In this document: one piece after another, positions 1 through 9,349 of the stretch | Layout: each line of letters opens with the position of its first letter | Numbering within the stretch: the first letter of the stretch is position 1 | DNA from: Calditrichota bacterium | GTDB taxonomy: Bacteria > Electryoneota > AABM5-125-24 > Hatepunaeales > Hatepunaeaceae | DNA: 58,793 nucleotides | Reading direction: 5' to 3' | Assembly (NCBI GenBank): GCA_018644935.1 | Contig: JABGPL010000019.1 | Span: 1 to 58,793 of the forward strand | Made by a program: the position numbers and the translations under genes | The notes under the pieces: generated by a model | Database searches by the model: none | Seen by the model: the letters and a program-made list of their open reading frames with translations, nothing else | Told to the model about the DNA's origin: nothing

Positions 1-1
1 T

Positions 2-313
2 GTAGAGCCGTCTGATGTAAAGGAAAATGGCAATTTATTAGCTTCCGATTTCTTAAATAGACCAACTCCAAATCCATTCAATTCTACAACTACAGTCAGT
101 TATGGGTTAGCAGCAGCCAGTCAGATCCGGATAAATGTTTACGATCTTAACGGACATCTGGTTATGAAATTGTTTGAGGGGTATCAGCCGGCTGGGATCC
201 ATACTACTACATTTTCAGCAGCAAATTTGCCATCGGGATCATATATCATTCATATGGAAACTTCGAGTCAGGAAAACAAAACATATAATCAGAAGGTTAC
301 GCTGATCAGGTGA
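2..313 (+). CDS. C-terminal end of a T9SS-sorted secreted protein (partial, start outside window)
   Basis: The reading frame is open from the window edge to a TGA and gives about 103 residues. It contains RPTPNPFNSTTTVSYGL, then a beta-strand pattern with NVYDLNGHLV, a Gly-rich turn, LPSGSYIIHM, and a Lys-Val-Thr-Leu-Ile-Arg terminus. This is the layout of the Por/T9SS type A sorting domain of FCB-group bacteria, which directs export through the outer membrane and is then processed. The functional part of the protein lies outside the window, so its role cannot be named. It is followed by a 271-base gap holding an inverted repeat. Confidence 0.8.
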   Translation, partial: VEPSDVKENGNLLASDFLNRPTPNPFNSTTTVSYGLAAASQIRINVYDLNGHLVMKLFEGYQPAGIHTTTFSAANLPSGSYIIHMETSSQENKTYNQKVTLIR

Positions 314-370
314 TTGTGTTAATGATTAAAAGTGGTTACTTGTGACGACAGAGTGTTTTGTAATTGTCAT

Positions 371-504
371 TCTGGCGGACGCCGGAATCCAGAAAAGTTC
401 GCGATGGTCGAAAGTATTTTCATACAGAGACTCTTTAGATGATTTCGAAGGAATAGGAGATTTTTCAAGGTAGTTTGATCCTCTGGATTCCGGCGTCCGC
501 CGGA
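371..504. repeat. Inverted-repeat element, dispersed intergenic palindrome type
   Basis: Two 23-base arms, 371-393 and 482-504, are near-perfect reverse complements (one mismatch). They read TCTGGCGGACGCCGGAATCC and its complement. About 88 bases separate them. Each arm is itself partly palindromic (GGCGGACGCC). Translated in reverse, the arms give the SFRRTPESRG...FWIPASARMT signature seen in spurious ORFs of many bacterial genomes, where this kind of intergenic repeat is common. No transposase is present. Confidence 0.75.
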
Positions 505-584
505 AAGACAGGCAGGTGATTTTCAATTGAGTTATTACTCGACACCACCAAACACTCGATAATTGTCATCACCACTCACTCCCC

Positions 585-2795
585 TCACCTAACCAAAACC
601 ACCTTCCTGCTCAAATTCAAATCCCCATCCCCAACACCAACCCAATACACCCCCGCAGCCATCCCATTCAAATGCACTGAAATAGGATAGGTTCCGCCTG
701 ATGAAAAAGACATTTGGGAGTTCTTCAGGGTTCTACCGGTCAGGTCTAATAGTTTTATATTGTAGTCTCCGGGGCGGGTAATTGATATGCTCATATTCAC
801 TGCTGAATTTGTGGGGTTTGGGTAGAGAGGGGTGATGGTGAATCCGGTTGGAGTCTGAGGGGTAAAGACTGGGGTGGATAGTTCGAACCTGTTCCAGATT
901 GCTATTAAGCCGTCCTCGCCACAGATCCAGAGACGGTCGCTTGATTCAGCGGTGAGGCTGCGGATGATTCGGTTGACTCTTAAATTTGAATCCTCCCAGG
1001 TTTGACCGCCGTTATCGGTGTGCAAAACACGTCCCGGATTTTCCCATATCCAGCCATTGTTTTCGTCGGCGAAAAGGACGCCTCCCGGAGCGAGCTCGAA
1101 CCTGTAACCGGAATCCCATGATTCTCCACCGTCTGTGGTTTTAAAAAGCCTGATGCCCTGTCCTCTTGTTGGAGCTATCGCCCAACCGGTATTGGCATCT
1201 ACGAAACTTACACCGAAAGATTCACCCATAAGTCCGTGGACGGGTTCCCAGCTTACACCTCCGTTAAATGAACGCCTCAGAGTGTCTCCTGCTGACGCGA
1301 CATAGGCTATGTCTCTGGTGGGGACGGATAATGCCGAAGCGGGGATTTCACCGCGGATGACTTCGGAGCTCTCCCAGTTCTGACCATTGTCACGGGTTAC
1401 TGCAACTGACTGCCCGTGAGTAGCATATCCGAATTCATCCGTGAATGTGATGAGGTTGACATCTACACCGGAGATTTCAACCTCTTCCCAGGACTCACCC
1501 ATGTTTTCAGTGAATAACTCGGTGCTGTTGGCTCCAGTAATGTAGCCTTCAAAGGGACTGGTGAAGTGTAGGTTCATTATGCGCCAATCAGAGCCGGTCT
1601 CGATCCCGTCCCATCTTTGCCCCGAATTAATCGTTCGGTACAACGCCCCCTGATCACCGCCAACGTAACTGAATCTATTAAGAACCCAAATGTCATAAAA
1701 ATCACCCCCACCAAAAAACTCTGATAATCTGTGCCAGTCAATTCCGTTTGCAGAAGCCGCGATATACCCATTGCTGCCTCCAATCCAGACATTACGTTCA
1801 ATGTTTGACATGCACTGCAATACAGGACCATAAATCGAATTTGATAGAGACCAGTTCTCAGCATCAGATGTCGAAAAAATCATTGCTGGTACCATCGCCA
1901 TGTTGAATTCCATGCCTTCAGAGATAGCTATTGCACTTCGTGTATCATACGCATGAACAGCTCGCAGTCTTGTCGGTATGGGGTTTCCTCTTTGAACATT
2001 CCAACTTTCTCCGGCGTCGGTCGAGCGGAGAATTACCCCCCGCTCAAAACCACCTCCGACAGCCCAACCATCCATTGGACCGCTGAAGTGAACTCCGTAG
2101 AGATGATCATCTGTGACCGGATCCGAAAGTAACCATTCTCTCCCACCGTCTGTGGTGTATGCAGTATAACCATTGTCCCCAACAACCCAGCCAAAGTTTC
2201 TGTTCAGGAAAAAGATTTCGTTCAGGCTAGTTCCTCCTCTACCTTCTGGGAGGATTATCGGTTCCCATGTATCACCGTCAATAAACCGGAAAATTACATA
2301 TCGAAGGTTGCCGTCGAGAGATGTCACACCACCAGCCCAACCGTTTAAACCGTCGAAGAATTCAAGACAATTCAACGTTGCCGGTGTTTCGTCGCTCCCA
2401 ACTGAGTAAGTCTCCCAGTTGTCTCCGGCGTCACGGGTGTAATCTATGAATTGAACGCCTCTATTGTCCGGGTCATTTCCACAGAGTACCCAACCCCAAT
2501 TAGGATTGATAAAATCGATGTCCCATACGCCAGTATCTGCATTTGGATTGTTCAGATTAGTCCAATTTTCACCACCATCAGTTGTTTTCATCAGGATACC
2601 GCCATCAGTCACAAGGAAACCGTTTGAATCGTCAACAAACTCAATATCGATTATATCCCCTGCGGTTGGCTGAGGATTCAGAATCGTCCAGGCAGGATAT
2701 GCCCGTTGACTCAGAAGAAGCAGAAGGCAACTGAAGGCAATCAGGACTAATCGTATAGACTTACAACGGCATCGGATAGTTGGGTACGTAATCAT
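585..2795 (-). CDS. Secreted Asp-box/BNR (Ycf48-like) beta-propeller protein with T9SS sorting domain
   Basis: The 736-residue product has a signal peptide (basic start, hydrophobic residues about 16-32, ending near QRAYPA). The body contains about a dozen Asp-box-like motifs of the form (S/T)xDxGxxW, such as TTDGGENW, TRDAGDNW, TTDGGREW, STDAGESW and TDNGGQTW. This is the pattern of sialidase/BNR and Ycf48-type beta-propellers. The last 80 residues are a sorting domain (TPLYPNPTNSAVNMSI ... KVVLVR). The protein is probably exported to the cell surface. The ligand is not evident; propellers of this kind often mediate binding, and no sialidase catalytic set was identified. It is convergent with the preceding partial gene. 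Confidence 0.85.
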   Translation of the reverse strand: MITYPTIRCRCKSIRLVLIAFSCLLLLLSQRAYPAWTILNPQPTAGDIIDIEFVDDSNGFLVTDGGILMKTTDGGENWTNLNNPNADTGVWDIDFINPNWGWVLCGNDPDNRGVQFIDYTRDAGDNWETYSVGSDETPATLNCLEFFDGLNGWAGGVTSLDGNLRYVIFRFIDGDTWEPIILPEGRGGTSLNEIFFLNRNFGWVVGDNGYTAYTTDGGREWLLSDPVTDDHLYGVHFSGPMDGWAVGGGFERGVILRSTDAGESWNVQRGNPIPTRLRAVHAYDTRSAIAISEGMEFNMAMVPAMIFSTSDAENWSLSNSIYGPVLQCMSNIERNVWIGGSNGYIAASANGIDWHRLSEFFGGGDFYDIWVLNRFSYVGGDQGALYRTINSGQRWDGIETGSDWRIMNLHFTSPFEGYITGANSTELFTENMGESWEEVEISGVDVNLITFTDEFGYATHGQSVAVTRDNGQNWESSEVIRGEIPASALSVPTRDIAYVASAGDTLRRSFNGGVSWEPVHGLMGESFGVSFVDANTGWAIAPTRGQGIRLFKTTDGGESWDSGYRFELAPGGVLFADENNGWIWENPGRVLHTDNGGQTWEDSNLRVNRIIRSLTAESSDRLWICGEDGLIAIWNRFELSTPVFTPQTPTGFTITPLYPNPTNSAVNMSISITRPGDYNIKLLDLTGRTLKNSQMSFSSGGTYPISVHLNGMAAGVYWVGVGDGDLNLSRKVVLVR

Positions 2796-2822
2796 CTTTT
2801 TCTCATTTAGTTGGGCAACCTG

Positions 2823-3245
2823 TCAATCTATCAGTTCACAATTCCATGTGATCTCAGCTGTGGATTTGAGCTGATTTATTATAGAACAATATTTATCGTA
2901 GGCAAATTTCGCTCCCCTTTCCATTTCCCTCACCGTCAAACCTTCACATTTTCCGCGGTATGTTATATGTATGTTGGTCAGGATTCGAGGGTGTTCATCA
3001 CGCTTGGTGCCTTCTACGGAAACTTCCAGGTGTTGTAGATCGAGTTTTCGCTTGCGCAGAATCGCCAGAGCTTCCATGCCAGCACAACCGGCAATGGCTT
3101 GCAGAAGTAGCTCAAGGGGAGTTGGCCCAGCAACTACAGCACCTGCTGGTCCGGAGTCCATTTCGGTTGGACCGCCTTTTGGAGATTGTCCGGTGAAATG
3201 CATTCGGCTGTTGAGAGTTGCGGTTCCTTTTAGAATTAAACTCAT
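2823..3245 (-). CDS. OsmC-family peroxiredoxin-like protein
   Basis: The 140-residue length fits the OsmC/YhfA family. Two conserved cysteines are visible: Cys54 in IAGCAGMEAL and Cys120 in YDKYCSI. These match the resolving/peroxidatic pair used by OsmC proteins to reduce organic hydroperoxides. The GPTPLELLLQAIAGC helix start is also typical. The product is cytoplasmic with no signal peptide. It stands alone on the minus strand, 27 bases upstream of the propeller gene start, so the two may be co-transcribed. The exact substrate is not determined by the sequence. Confidence 0.88.
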   Translation of the reverse strand: MSLILKGTATLNSRMHFTGQSPKGGPTEMDSGPAGAVVAGPTPLELLLQAIAGCAGMEALAILRKRKLDLQHLEVSVEGTKRDEHPRILTNIHITYRGKCEGLTVREMERGAKFAYDKYCSIINQLKSTAEITWNCELID

Positions 3246-3752
3246 ATGTTACTCTTGGGAAAATGGTTTATGAATGTGTTAAACAGATACTTACGTGTCA
3301 TGTGATGACACCTGACACCACCTGTAAGATTCTTTTTAGCCAATTACTACGTTACTATAAATAAGTATAATATAGTGGAGCGTTTCAAACAATCTTCCAA
3401 ATCACTCTCTAAAAAGTTGTAATCGAAAGGCTGGCTGATATTCCTTAACTGTAAAATAAATATATTTGGGTTGTTTAACTTGACAGATCACTTTTGTATA
3501 ACGATCTTTATCACTTGTTCGGACGGCATCGTGGATGTTTGGTACAACGTACGAATCCCGCTGTTGCGGGATGGTCGGACATGAATGTCCAACCTACTGT
3601 TTGCCATTCTCAGACAAAGTGCGAAACTGGAATGACAAGTTTTCTTAAATGTCGAGTATTTCATAGGTTTCGTGAACACCTGACACCGCTCACCGCAGTT
3701 TGCTTGTAAGAACAGACTTAAAACGACTCGTAAACTAATCATATTTAAAAGA
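3246..3752. other. 507-base gene-free region between divergent osmC and tgt
   Basis: No credible gene is present. A small perfect hairpin GTGTCAT-gtg-ATGACAC lies at 3295-3311, in the upstream region of the OsmC gene. It could be an operator but this is not demonstrated. The REP-like double hairpin at 3555-3597 lies in the second half. The region just before tgt is AT-rich, with no clear ribosome binding site. Confidence 0.5.
3555..3597 (-). repeat. GTAG-headed double-hairpin REP-like element
   Basis: Read on the minus strand, GTAG (3597-3594) is followed by a hairpin with arms GGTTGGACAT / ATGTCCGACC, then a second hairpin ATCCCGC-aaca-GCGGGAT (3572-3555). A close relative lies at 58745-58787. 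There the first hairpin keeps its sequence with one loop change, and the second has a different but still fully paired stem (ATCCGTC / GACGGAT). Confidence 0.75.
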
Positions 3753-4895
3753 TTGCAAAACCCTAACTTCAATTTTACGATACTATCAAAAGACCGCACA
3801 AGTGCGGCGCGTGCGGGAATACTCCACACACCTCATGGGGACGTTCCGACTCCGATATTTATGCCAGTCGGGACGTTGGCGAATGTAAAAACGCTTTCGC
3901 CTGCTGATCTCAGCGACGCCCATGCGCATATTGTTCTGGGTAATACATATCATCTCCGGCAGCATCCGGGTGTTGATATTGTTTCCGAAGCAGGGGGATT
4001 GTCAAAATTCATGGGTTGGGCAGGTCCGACTCTGACAGACTCCGGTGGGTTCCAGGTATTCAGTCTATCTAATACGCGGAAAGTTACTGAGGAAGGTGTT
4101 GAGTTCAGATCTGTTTATGACGGTAGTCTGGTAAATTTCACACCTGAGACTGTGCTCGGATTTGAACAGGCTATTGGTGCCGATATGATAGTCGCGCTCG
4201 ATGAATGCCCTCCGTTTCCCGCTGAATACAATGATGTTGAACGTGCTGTTGAGTTAACGGCGCGTTGGGCGGATAGATTTATGAAGTCATGGCGACAGTC
4301 CAATTCTGAAAGAGATTCCTATCAGGCTGCTTTCCTCGTTGTTCAGGGAGGTGTATATTCCGATCTACGCAAGCGGTCAGTTGAGCAGATGGCGACTCTT
4401 GATCCACCTGGATTCTGTATTGGGGGGGTATCCGTTGGAGAACCTCAAGAGGAAATGATCAAAGCAGCATCGATTTGCTGCGATGTGCTTCCAGATGAAA
4501 AACCGCGGCATTTGCTCGGTGTTGGTACACCGCACGACATCCTTGCGGGGATAGAAGCAGGAGTGGATATGTTTGATTGTGTGATGCCAACACGCAATGG
4601 TAGAAATTGTCAAGTCTTTACATCTCAGGGTGTTGTCAATCTAAGGAACTCGAGGTGGTCAAGGGACCAGAATTCGCTCGATGAGCAATGCACATGTTAT
4701 ACCTGCCGTACCTTCAGCCTCAGCTATCTGCATCATTTGGCTGTTACAGGAGAGATTCTGGGTATGAGACTGCTCAGCCTGCATAATATTACATTTTATT
4801 TAAGCCTCGTAAAGGCTGCTCGTTGTGCCATATTATCAAGTAATTACAACTCATGGAGAAGGAAAATTGAACTCGACTGGGAAACGGGGACTTGA
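3753..4895 (+). CDS. tgt: tRNA-guanine transglycosylase (queuine tRNA-ribosyltransferase)
   Basis: The 380-residue product exchanges guanine-34 for the queuosine precursor preQ1 in the anticodons of GUN tRNAs. Visible family signatures are LTDSGGFQVFSL (catalytic Asp near residue 96), VVQGGVYSDLR, GGVSVGEP, and VDMFDCVMPTRNGRN with the nucleophilic Asp. The CTCYTC cysteine set plus a His about 26 residues later (SLHN) forms the structural zinc site. Length matches bacterial Tgt. The first codon is TTG at 3753; no ATG lies upstream in frame near the conserved N-terminus, and no strong Shine-Dalgarno sequence is visible. No other queuosine genes are in the window. Confidence 0.96.
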   Translation: MQNPNFNFTILSKDRTSAARAGILHTPHGDVPTPIFMPVGTLANVKTLSPADLSDAHAHIVLGNTYHLRQHPGVDIVSEAGGLSKFMGWAGPTLTDSGGFQVFSLSNTRKVTEEGVEFRSVYDGSLVNFTPETVLGFEQAIGADMIVALDECPPFPAEYNDVERAVELTARWADRFMKSWRQSNSERDSYQAAFLVVQGGVYSDLRKRSVEQMATLDPPGFCIGGVSVGEPQEEMIKAASICCDVLPDEKPRHLLGVGTPHDILAGIEAGVDMFDCVMPTRNGRNCQVFTSQGVVNLRNSRWSRDQNSLDEQCTCYTCRTFSLSYLHHLAVTGEILGMRLLSLHNITFYLSLVKAARCAILSSNYNSWRRKIELDWETGT

Positions 4896-4972
4896 CAGAG
4901 TGAAGATAATAGGATATCTTATAAATTCACTCATAAAATGTTGACTTTAATGTAAATCAGGTTTGAATTTCG

Positions 4973-6538
4973 ATGTGTTTAGCTCAATTAGATTGTGCCA
5001 GAATTTTGATTCGGGCTTTTTGCCTTTTTTCCATTGTAATATTTATCGTTTCTTGTGATGAAGATGATAGACCGACACCACCACGGAATCAACCATACCA
5101 TGTTGAGATAGTGATAAATGAGGGATTCCCGGCAACTCGTGATACTGTTTTGAGAGTATCGATAACCGGCAGGCAAATTTATCAGATGAAATTATCTACT
5201 GATCCGGATTTGGCAGGTGCTGAATGGGTGGAGTATGACACGGTGACTGTAGTTCATGCGCCACATCAGGAGGGAGTGTTTACAATCTATTGCCAACTTT
5301 TATCCCTGAGTGGTGGAATAACGGAAATATTTTCGGAAGATATTGAGCTGGATTTTTCTGCGATGATTTCTGATTTTTCTGTCTCTGCAGATTCAGATAC
5401 TTTAATCCCAGGCAGTATTCTCGAGTTCAGTCTTGAATCAGGGGAAGATGGGCATGCAGAAGTAGGAGTCGGTTCGTTTTTAAGGACCTATCCGCTTCAT
5501 AAGGTTGGAAATGGTGTCTTTAAACGCTGTGTTGTTCTTCCAACAATTATGCCTGAGGATTCGGTTAAAATCACAGGACGATTTACAGATGTAGTGGGGA
5601 ACGCAGCAGAAGAAAAAGTATATGACCGGACTTTTTACCTAAAGGGTGAAACTCTCAATCCGGTTTTGGTATCAAGAATAGAATTCGGGGGTCCCAGTAA
5701 AGACAAGGTCGTGTATCATGATGGTTACTGTTTTGTATCAAATATGGAGCAAATCAACATTATCAATGTAACTGACCCAAGTAGTCTATTTTACAGCGGA
5801 GAAATGAGGACATCATCCTGGACACATGGTATGGTCATTGATCAGATGAAGCTTTATGCTGTTGATAATTCCAGGCTGTTGTTGATATACGATGTTCGTT
5901 ATCCTTTAAGACCCGTCAGGTTGTCAGCGACATTAGTGAGGAGTGCACCCACGGATGTGGAGCTCTATCTCAATTATGCCTTTGTTTCGTCAACTCTGAC
6001 CGGCGTACATGTCTTGGATGTGACGAATTCCGAATCTCCAATAATCAAGACCAGTCTGGCTATGACTTGTAATGCAGAAACAATTTGCAGGAACGGCAAT
6101 ATTCTGTATGTTGGTGGTGGTACAATAATGGCAGTGGTTGATATTCAAGAACCCGAAGAACCCAAAATACTGAGTGAATTGTTTGGACTTGATGGAGATA
6201 TTGTGGATGCTCTGTATAGTGAGGGAAATCTGTTTTTTGCAACTAGTCACAGGGGAGTGCTTCGCATAGATGTCAGAGATCCTGAAAATCCGATAAATAT
6301 GGGTTACTACCCGCATTTGATGGGTTCGTCCGGTCTGACTTTGCTCACACCGTATTTATTCGTGAGTAGACGGGATACTCTGAGCATAGTTAACATAACA
6401 GATCTGGATAATCTGCCGGTTGTTTCGGAAATAACAGACGTGAAACTAACTAGTGGTTTGAACATACACAACAATTTTCTTTATGCCGTCGAACAGGACG
6501 GATTGGCTGTAATTGAATTATTCATGGCTGGTGATTGA
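4973..6538 (+). CDS. Lipoprotein with LVIVD-type beta-propeller repeats
   Basis: The 521-residue product begins with a hydrophobic segment ending in a lipobox (I-V-S-Cys28), so it is probably a lipoprotein on the outer face of a membrane. The second half carries about six to seven LVIVD-like repeats: INIINVTDPSS, LLIYDVRYPLRPVR, VHVLDVTNSESP, MAVVDIQEPEEPK, LRIDVRDPENP and LSIVNITDLDN. These are predicted to fold as a beta-propeller. The first half (residues about 30-220) looks beta-rich and is not assigned. LVIVD proteins are cell-surface or secreted and have no agreed enzymatic role, so none is inferred. Confidence 0.8.
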   Translation: MCLAQLDCARILIRAFCLFSIVIFIVSCDEDDRPTPPRNQPYHVEIVINEGFPATRDTVLRVSITGRQIYQMKLSTDPDLAGAEWVEYDTVTVVHAPHQEGVFTIYCQLLSLSGGITEIFSEDIELDFSAMISDFSVSADSDTLIPGSILEFSLESGEDGHAEVGVGSFLRTYPLHKVGNGVFKRCVVLPTIMPEDSVKITGRFTDVVGNAAEEKVYDRTFYLKGETLNPVLVSRIEFGGPSKDKVVYHDGYCFVSNMEQINIINVTDPSSLFYSGEMRTSSWTHGMVIDQMKLYAVDNSRLLLIYDVRYPLRPVRLSATLVRSAPTDVELYLNYAFVSSTLTGVHVLDVTNSESPIIKTSLAMTCNAETICRNGNILYVGGGTIMAVVDIQEPEEPKILSELFGLDGDIVDALYSEGNLFFATSHRGVLRIDVRDPENPINMGYYPHLMGSSGLTLLTPYLFVSRRDTLSIVNITDLDNLPVVSEITDVKLTSGLNIHNNFLYAVEQDGLAVIELFMAGD

Positions 6539-6579
6539 CACGCCGCAACGAGTCAAACACTATCAAGAGAAATTCCACT

Positions 6580-8822
6580 ATGACAAATTCAATCCAGTAC
6601 AAAAACCTTAATAAGGAACGTAGCAAACGGAACAGGAACACAATTTTAACCAAGAGAAAAAGGAGCTAATAGCTGCACTCAGCAGCTACCACAAACGCTG
6701 GAATCAAAAACTGGTTGAAGAAGCTTTTGATTTCGCGGTAGAGGCTCATAAAGATCAATATCGACAATCCGGGGAACCTTACGTAACTCATCCTATCTCA
6801 GTTGCTATGATACTGGTTGAGATAAGGACGGATTACGTTGCTGTTGCCGCAAGTCTCCTTCATGATGTCATCGAGGATGGAAGTGCAACGGTTGAGGAGT
6901 TAGAAGAAAAATTTGGGAAAGATATTGCTATTCTCGTAGATGGTGTTACAAAGATATCAGGTATATCATTCAAAACGACTCAGGAACGGCAGGTTGAATC
7001 CCTGAGAAAAATGTTGTTGTCGATGTTGAAAGATCTTCGAGTTATATTAATCAAATTTGCTGATCGATTGCACAACATGCGGACCATAAGTGCTAAACCT
7101 GAGCGGTCGCAAAAGAGAATTGCTATCGAAACACGTGATGTATACACGCCGATGGCATATCGACTCGGGATAGCACGGCTCGGAAGAGAGATGGAAGAGC
7201 TGAGTATGAAAGTACTCGACCCTGATGCATGGAAACAGATTTCATCTCAAGTTGCCAGCACGGATGACGAACGTATGGCAATAGTTGAAGATATCATTGA
7301 ACCGATTCGCCAGGAACTCAGAAAAATCGGATTATCTGCGGAAATCAGAGGGAGAGTTAAGAGCATTGCCAGTATATACAGTAAAATACACAAACAAGGC
7401 AAATCACTTGACACCATTTACGATCTTCTTGCAATTCGAATAATAGTTCAACAAAAACAGGAGTGTTATCGAGTTCTAGGCATAGTTCACAATATCTATA
7501 TTCCAATTCCAGATCACTTTTTTGATTACATTGCTCTTCCCAAATCAAATCTTTATCAATCACTTCACACAAAAGTCCATGATCATAAGAACCGGATTGT
7601 TGAAGTTCAGATTCGTACTCACGAGATGCACAATTTAGCAGAGATAGGAATTGCAGCTCATTGGCGATATAAAGAGGGTGCGGTTCAATCAGATTCTCTT
7701 GAGGAGCACTTTACCTGGATTAGATCTTTGATGGAGGCGCATAAGGAAGGTGCAGAAACAGGTGAGTTTCTTGAATCACTCAAGATAGATCTGTTTCAGG
7801 ATGAAATATATGTATTCACTCCTGATGGGAAGTTAATACAGCTCCCAAAGGGGGCATCTACGATTGATTTTGCCTTTGCTATCCACTCGGAAGTTGGTTA
7901 CCATGCAATTGGTGCAAAGGTTAGAGGCAAAATGGTTCCCTTGAACTATGAGCTTGAGTCTGGAGATGTCGTTGAAATATTGACCTCGAATAACCAGCGA
8001 CCAAACGTTGAGTGGTTAAGGTCAGTCAGGTCATCGCGGGCAAGAAACAGAATCAAGCGTTGGTTCAGAGACACACGGTGGGAGCAATCCAAGACATTAG
8101 GTGAAGAGATTATTACTCAGGAATTGCAACGGTTAAGACTCTCTGTAGATAATGATGAGCTTCAGGAAGCAGCTGTATCTTTTGGGCACATTGAACTACA
8201 GGATTTTTATGCTGCAATCGGCGCTGGGACAATTACGCTTGGTCAGGTGATGAGAAAACTCGTGCCAATGGTCGCGCCTAGAAAGGATGCGTTGATAAGT
8301 AGAATAATCCAGCGAATAGAACGTGGCAAACACAATGTAAAAATCAGTGGGCTCGATAATCTCGTGATTTCCATCGCAGATTGTTGTGGTCCTCTACCCG
8401 GTGATCAAATTATCGGTTTTCAGGAAGATGGTCAAGGATTAGGAATTCATAGGACGGATTGTAATCAAATTGCCGATCTCCTTGATGATGAGACGAAGGT
8501 TATTTCTGTTGCCTGGGATGTGGAACGTGAGGACAGGTTTAAGGCTCGTGTCTATATTGTCGCAGATGAGCGAGACAATCTCTTGCGAGACATGACACAG
8601 GTGATTGCTTCGGTAAAAGTAAACTTACACAAAATTGAGATGCATATCGAAGACAGTCTTGTTGTTGGTCATCTTGTCGCTGAGGTTAAAAATTTGCCCC
8701 ATTTAACGAGACTCATTACCCGCTTATTGCAGATCAAGGGTATTCTACAGGCAGAGAGATTAGACATTAAAGATGAAAATCATTCAGAAAATGGTGTAAA
8801 AAGAGATAATGGAAGAGTCTGA
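6580..8822 (+). CDS. rel: Bifunctional (p)ppGpp synthetase/hydrolase Rel (RelA/SpoT), with apparent frameshift near the 5' end
   Basis: Domains in order are HD hydrolase (THP, LLHDVIED, ADRLHNMR), synthetase (GRVKSIASIYSKI, DLLAIRIIV, VEVQIRT), TGS (YVFTPDGK), a Cys/His zinc-type region (ADCCGPLPGD) and ACT. All hydrolase metal ligands are visible. The first in-frame ATG is at 6807, but homology runs upstream (AHKDQYRQSGEPYVTHP and LIAALSSYHKRW) to about 6660, with no usable ATG/GTG/TTG after a stop at 6621. An ATG at 6580 lies in another frame; adding one A to the A5 run at 6657-6661 joins it perfectly and gives about 747 residues, the usual length. The synthetase RxKD position reads HFFD, which is unusual. 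The uninterrupted ATG-started part is 6807-8822. Confidence 0.9.
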
Positions 8823-9285
8823 AAAATTTATTGGTGTGATCCTCGCTGTCGACTTTGGGAGCAGGAAATCCGGTCTGGCAATTTGCGATCCCGATAGAAG
8901 AGTTGCCGTGGGAGTTGGACATCTTGAAAAAAGTGGACGAGCCCTTGCTCGAGCGGTATTTTCTATTGCAAGGGAAAAAGGTGCAGAAAGTGTTTTAGTC
9001 GGGAGCCCCCCGCCCGGCGCAAAAAATTCAGAACACGTGATTGCCGGAGCAAATAAGCTATGTGATGCTCTTAAAAAGCGTGGCATTGAGATTCTCAGGT
9101 GGGATGAAGGTTATACTACAGCAGAAGCACTCCGGGCAAAGAAGCATTATGGTGGTAAATCGAAACCAAAGAAAATGTGGATTGATGAAGCTTCAGCTGT
9201 ATTAATACTTCAAAGTTATCTAACAAATTATAAAAACTACCTTGAATCTGCTGTTGCAGAGAGAAACATACACGATTTGACTTGA
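8809..9285 (+). CDS. ruvX: RuvX/YqgF-family putative pre-16S rRNA nuclease
   Basis: The 158-residue product has an RNase H-like fold signature. It contains LAVDFGSRKSGLAICD (first catalytic Asp), VLVGSPPPG, WDEGYTTAEA (second acidic site, normally DERLTT) and IDEASAVLILQSYL (third Asp). This is the YqgF/RuvX set, known for maturation of the 16S rRNA 5' end and earlier proposed as a Holliday junction resolvase. It overlaps the end of rel by 14 bases, indicating translational coupling. Confidence 0.88.
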   Translation: MEESEKFIGVILAVDFGSRKSGLAICDPDRRVAVGVGHLEKSGRALARAVFSIAREKGAESVLVGSPPPGAKNSEHVIAGANKLCDALKKRGIEILRWDEGYTTAEALRAKKHYGGKSKPKKMWIDEASAVLILQSYLTNYKNYLESAVAERNIHDLT

Positions 9286-9349
9286 AAAAGTCGATTTTAG
9301 GAATGATATTTGAATTATCCATCAAGGTGATTCTTAGGAACGATGTTTT

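Noticed and set aside
326-526. 66-residue minus-strand ORF
   Set aside because: It is the translation of the inverted repeat at 371-504 (SFRRTPESRG...FWIPASARMT), a known type of spurious protein.
3295-3311. Hairpin as intrinsic terminator
   Set aside because: The stem is only 7 bp with a 3-base loop, it has no T-run, and it lies upstream of both neighbouring genes; an operator is as likely.
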